Below are positions 6,524-8,763 of a DNA stretch of 8,763 nucleotides, one piece after another (the first letter of the stretch is position 1; each line of letters begins with the position of its first letter). Source of the stretch: Pseudomonadota bacterium (GTDB lineage: Bacteria > Pseudomonadota > Gammaproteobacteria > Burkholderiales > SG8-39); contig JAKAIH010000086.1 of assembly GCA_021825225.1 (NCBI GenBank), forward strand, positions 1 to 8,763, given 5' to 3'. Below the pieces are notes generated by a model. The model saw only the letters and a program-made list of their open reading frames with translations. It ran no database searches and had not been told where the DNA came from. The translations under genes and the position numbers were made by a program.

Positions 6524-6527
6524 CCAT

Positions 6528-7667
6528 ATGAAGCGTAATGCCGTTTATGTTGTCCTGCTCGCACTGCTGGGCGGCTGCAGCAGCATGCAGGACCTGGTCC
6601 AGGGCGAAAAAATCCAGTACAAGTCCGAGTCGAAGCAGCTGGCGCCGCTGGAAGTCCCGCCCGATCTGACGACGCCCTCGCGCGACGACCGCTATGCCGT
6701 GCCCGACATTGCGCCGCACGGAACGGCGACCCTGTCCACCTACAACGCCGAACGCAGCGGTGTCGTGCGCCCCGGCTCGACGGAGGTTCTGCCCAACGTG
6801 GCCAAGGTGCACATCGAACGCGCAGGCAGCGAGCGCTGGCTGGTGGTGCCCGAGACGCCGGAAAAGGTCTGGCCGATGGTGAAGGAGTTTTGGCAGAGTA
6901 TGGGCTTCCTGATCAAGACCGAAAATCCCGAAGTCGGTGTGATGGAAACCGACTGGGCGGAGAACCGGGCCAAGATTCCGAGCAGTCCGATACGAAACCT
7001 GCTGGGGAAGGTGCTCGATTCGCTTTATTCAACCGGGGAGCGCGACAAGTTCCGCACCCGTCTGGAGCGCGGCAGCGCGCCTGGCACGACCGAGATTTAC
7101 ATCAGCCATCGCGGCATGGAGGAAGTCTATACCTCGGAGATGAAGGACCAGACCGTCTGGCAGCCGCGCCCGCCGGATCCGGAACTGGAGGCGGAATTCC
7201 TGCGCCGGCTGATGGTGCGTTTCGGCGTCGAGGATACGCGCGCCAGATCGGAACTCGCGGCCAGAGACGAAAAACTGGAGCGCGCAAAACTTGTGCGTGC
7301 CGCCAATGGCAGCAGCTACCTGCAGGTGGATGACGCCTTCGACCGCGCCTGGCGCCGCGTCGGCCTGGCCCTGGATCGCGTGGGCTTTACCGTGGAAGAC
7401 CGCGACCGTTCCAAGGGCTTCTACTATGTTCGTTATGTCGATCCCCAGATCGACGGACAACGCAGCCCCGGCAAGGACAAGAGTTTCCTCTCCAAGCTCG
7501 CGTTCTGGAGGAGCGACAAGTCCCCGATCAAGGCCGAGCAGTATCGCGTCCTGGTCAAATCGGCCGGTACCGCCGCCGAGGTGCAGGTGCTGGACAAGGA
7601 CGGCCAGCAGGACAATACCGAAACCGGCCGGCGCATACTCTCGCTGTTGCACGAGCAGCTGAAATAG
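6528..7667 (+). CDS. bamC: outer membrane assembly lipoprotein BamC
   Basis: BamC is a lipoprotein of the beta-barrel assembly complex, which inserts outer-membrane proteins. The 379-residue sequence begins with a lipoprotein signal (MKRN, then a hydrophobic VYVVLLALLGG) and the acylated Cys17 in LGGCSS; Ser at +2 predicts outer-membrane sorting. An extended, Pro-rich stretch follows (about 20-90, containing KQLAPLEVPPDLT), the part that in E. coli BamC runs along BamD. Two helix-grip-like domains then appear: roughly 95-230 (WLVVPETPEKVWPMVKEFWQ, GFLIKTENPEVGVMETDWAE) and 265-378 (SYLQVDDAFDRAWRRVGLAL, GFTVEDRDRSKGFYYVRYVD). The protein is somewhat longer than E. coli BamC, as in other betaproteobacteria. 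The start ATG 6528 has GAGGG at 9 bases. It is followed by the MBL hydrolase gene after 3 bp, clearly one transcript. Homology is inferred from pattern and gene order. Confidence 0.92.
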   Translation: MKRNAVYVVLLALLGGCSSMQDLVQGEKIQYKSESKQLAPLEVPPDLTTPSRDDRYAVPDIAPHGTATLSTYNAERSGVVRPGSTEVLPNVAKVHIERAGSERWLVVPETPEKVWPMVKEFWQSMGFLIKTENPEVGVMETDWAENRAKIPSSPIRNLLGKVLDSLYSTGERDKFRTRLERGSAPGTTEIYISHRGMEEVYTSEMKDQTVWQPRPPDPELEAEFLRRLMVRFGVEDTRARSELAARDEKLERAKLVRAANGSSYLQVDDAFDRAWRRVGLALDRVGFTVEDRDRSKGFYYVRYVDPQIDGQRSPGKDKSFLSKLAFWRSDKSPIKAEQYRVLVKSAGTAAEVQVLDKDGQQDNTETGRRILSLLHEQLK

Positions 7668-7670
7668 CGC

Positions 7671-8438
7671 ATGCGCTTTGCCTGCCTGGGAAGCGGCAGC
7701 CGGGGCAATGCGCTTATCGTCGAACGGGGCCGCACGCGGCTGATGCTCGATTGCGGCTATCCGGTGCGCGAGACCGAACGCCGGCTCGCGCGCATTGGCC
7801 TCGTGCCCGCCGATCTCGACGGCATACTTGTCACCCACGAGCATAGCGACCACACCGCCGGAGCGTGCAAATTCGCGCGCAAACACGCATTGCCGCTGTG
7901 GCTGACGCACGGCACGCTGAAGTCCCTGCCCGGGGATGTGTCGGCCCTGCCGCAGATCCACATCGTCGACAGCCACAGCCCGTTCGCCGTGGGCGAACTG
8001 CAATTGCTGCCTTTTCCGGTACCGCACGACGCGCGCGAGCCCGCGCATTTCGTGTTCTCCGACGGCGCGCATCGCCTGGGTGTGCTCACCGACACCGGCA
8101 CTTCCACCAGTCATATCGAAGCCATGCTCTCCGGCTGCGATGCGCTGGTGCTCGAATGCAACCACGACCTCGAGCTGTTGATGAGCGGGGATTACCCGCC
8201 GGCGCTGAAGGCGCGCGTCGCCGGCCGTTTCGGGCATCTGGACAACCAGAGTGCGGCCGGCCTCCTGGCTGCGCTCGATCGCGGCCGCTTGCAGCACCTG
8301 ATCGCGGCGCATCTGTCCGAGCACAACAACACACCGGAACTCGCCTGCCAGGCGCTGGCGCAGGTCATGGGCTGCGCGCCCGGCTGGATCGGCGTGGCCG
8401 ATCAGGATGAGGGCTTCGCCTGGCGCGAAATCGTTTAG
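7671..8438 (+). CDS. MBL-fold metallo-hydrolase, YycJ/WalJ-like
   Basis: This 255-residue protein is a metallo-beta-lactamase-fold hydrolase of the group that includes Gram-positive YycJ/WalJ, for which DNA exonuclease activity has been described. It opens with FACLGSGSRGNALIVE (3-18), a signature of this group, followed by LMLDCGY (24-30). Metal ligands are HEHSDH (56-61), His119 in VPHDA, Asp141 in LTDTG, and the late His214 in AAHLSEHNN, with GHLDNQSA (188-195) between. All are intact. It has no signal peptide and should be cytoplasmic. It follows bamC by 3 bp, so the pair is translated from one message. Whether it has a link to envelope assembly or only shares the transcript is unknown. 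It is not closely similar to the MBL half of the REC-MBL protein, which carries different motif spacing. Confidence 0.92.
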   Translation: MRFACLGSGSRGNALIVERGRTRLMLDCGYPVRETERRLARIGLVPADLDGILVTHEHSDHTAGACKFARKHALPLWLTHGTLKSLPGDVSALPQIHIVDSHSPFAVGELQLLPFPVPHDAREPAHFVFSDGAHRLGVLTDTGTSTSHIEAMLSGCDALVLECNHDLELLMSGDYPPALKARVAGRFGHLDNQSAAGLLAALDRGRLQHLIAAHLSEHNNTPELACQALAQVMGCAPGWIGVADQDEGFAWREIV

Positions 8439-8556
8439 GGAGCTGCTGTGCAGCCTACGCCGGAGCGACCGAACCAGCTATTCGGTCCACAGCGCATCGT
8501 TATGCACGAGCATTTGAACCAGCCGCGCCGGTTTCACGCGCGGCGGTCAATACAAT
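8439..8556. other. non-coding spacer with two small hairpins
   Basis: After the MBL stop come a short stem GCTGC/GCAGC (8442-8454, loop TGT) and a perfect 7-bp stem GCCGCGC (8522-8528) with GCGCGGC (8538-8544) around a 9-base loop. Neither is followed by T residues. I see no gene here; the transcript from bamC probably runs through to the terminator just beyond. Confidence 0.4.
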
Positions 8557-8586
8557 AAAAAAGCCGGTCCGAAGACCGGCTTTTTT
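8557..8586. terminator. bidirectional intrinsic terminator
   Basis: A perfect hairpin AAAAAAGCCGGTC (8557-8569), loop CGAA (8570-8573), GACCGGCTTTTTT (8574-8586). The GC core is 7 bp and is flanked by six A and six T, so it ends transcription on both strands. It serves the dapA-bamC-MBL run from the left and the alanine/proline-rich gene, which converges from the right with its stop 16 bp away. Confidence 0.96.
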
Positions 8587-8601
8587 GCCCGAACAGCAGG
8601 C

Positions 8602-8763
8602 TTACTTCTTGGGCTCTTCCTTCGCCGGCTCAGCAGGAGCGGCAGGGGCGGGCGCAGCAGGAGCAGCAGCGGCCGGTGCAGCATCTGCGGCAGCGGGCGC
8701 AGCAGCGGGTGCTGCAGCGTCGGCGGCAGGCGCGGGCGCAGGTGCAGGTGCGGGTGCCTCGAC
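8602..8763 (-). CDS. 3' end of an Ala/Pro-rich protein (partial)
   Basis: A minus-strand frame stays open from the right edge to TAA (complement of 8602-8604), giving the last 53 residues. They are almost only Ala and Pro with a few acidic residues (VEAPAPAPAPAPAAD near the start) and end in the charged tail EPAKEEPKK. Codons for Ala and Pro are mixed (GCT, GCC, GCG, GCA), so this looks like a selected low-complexity protein tail rather than a simple DNA repeat. Such tails act as flexible linkers or tethers in periplasmic, secreted or DNA-binding proteins, but the family cannot be told because the folded part lies outside the window. The terminator 16 bp downstream supports a real 3' end. No lysine repeats of the histone H1-like kind are seen. 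Confidence 0.75.
   Translation of the reverse strand, partial: VEAPAPAPAPAPAADAAAPAAAPAAADAAPAAAAPAAPAPAAPAEPAKEEPKK

Noticed and set aside
7029..8324. Minus-strand 431-codon open frame
   Set aside because: It lies antisense to bamC and the WalJ-like gene, both strongly supported.

Overview
The window is GC-rich, densely coded chromosomal DNA that reads as a betaproteobacterium or close relative. Support for this is the order dapA, then a BamC-type lipoprotein, then a YycJ/WalJ-like metallo-hydrolase; an STAS-fused MlaE-type permease; a tRNA-Arg(CCU) with encoded CCA; and strong G/C bias at codon third positions, which also explains the many long antisense open frames. No species can be named from the sequence alone. 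No CRISPR array, transposase or complete insertion sequence was seen.

Left part (1-2292): the window opens with the AT-rich 3' end of an unidentified gene on the plus strand (about 40% G+C). It converges on a minus-strand pair: an MlaE-type lipid ABC permease with an N-terminal STAS-like domain, and its MlaF-type ATPase, overlapping by 4 bp. The MCE substrate-binding subunit that usually follows such a pair is not present downstream. A 222-bp divergent intergenic region with an inverted repeat separates mlaE from the next gene.

Middle (2293-4433): a 405-residue protein fuses a phospho-receiver domain to a metallo-beta-lactamase-fold hydrolase with complete-looking active-site motifs. This is the most interesting gene of the window. 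It is followed by tRNA-Arg(CCU), a structured non-coding stretch, and a two-gene unit coding for a small secreted coiled-coil protein and a small single-span membrane protein, neither of which I recognise.

Right part (4488-8438): a VOC/glyoxalase-fold protein and a small class I methyltransferase lie close together, followed by a housekeeping run: dapA (lysine and diaminopimelate synthesis, hence cell wall), a BamC lipoprotein (outer-membrane protein assembly), and a WalJ-like MBL hydrolase 3 bp behind bamC. A perfect bidirectional terminator at 8557-8586 separates this run from the convergent 3' end of an alanine/proline-rich protein on the minus strand that runs off the window.

A shared theme is the cell envelope: lipid transport (MlaEF), peptidoglycan precursors (DapA), outer-membrane assembly (BamC), and possibly the WalJ-like protein and the two small exported proteins. 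That the genes form one functional programme is inference; most of the right-hand run is ordinary conserved synteny.
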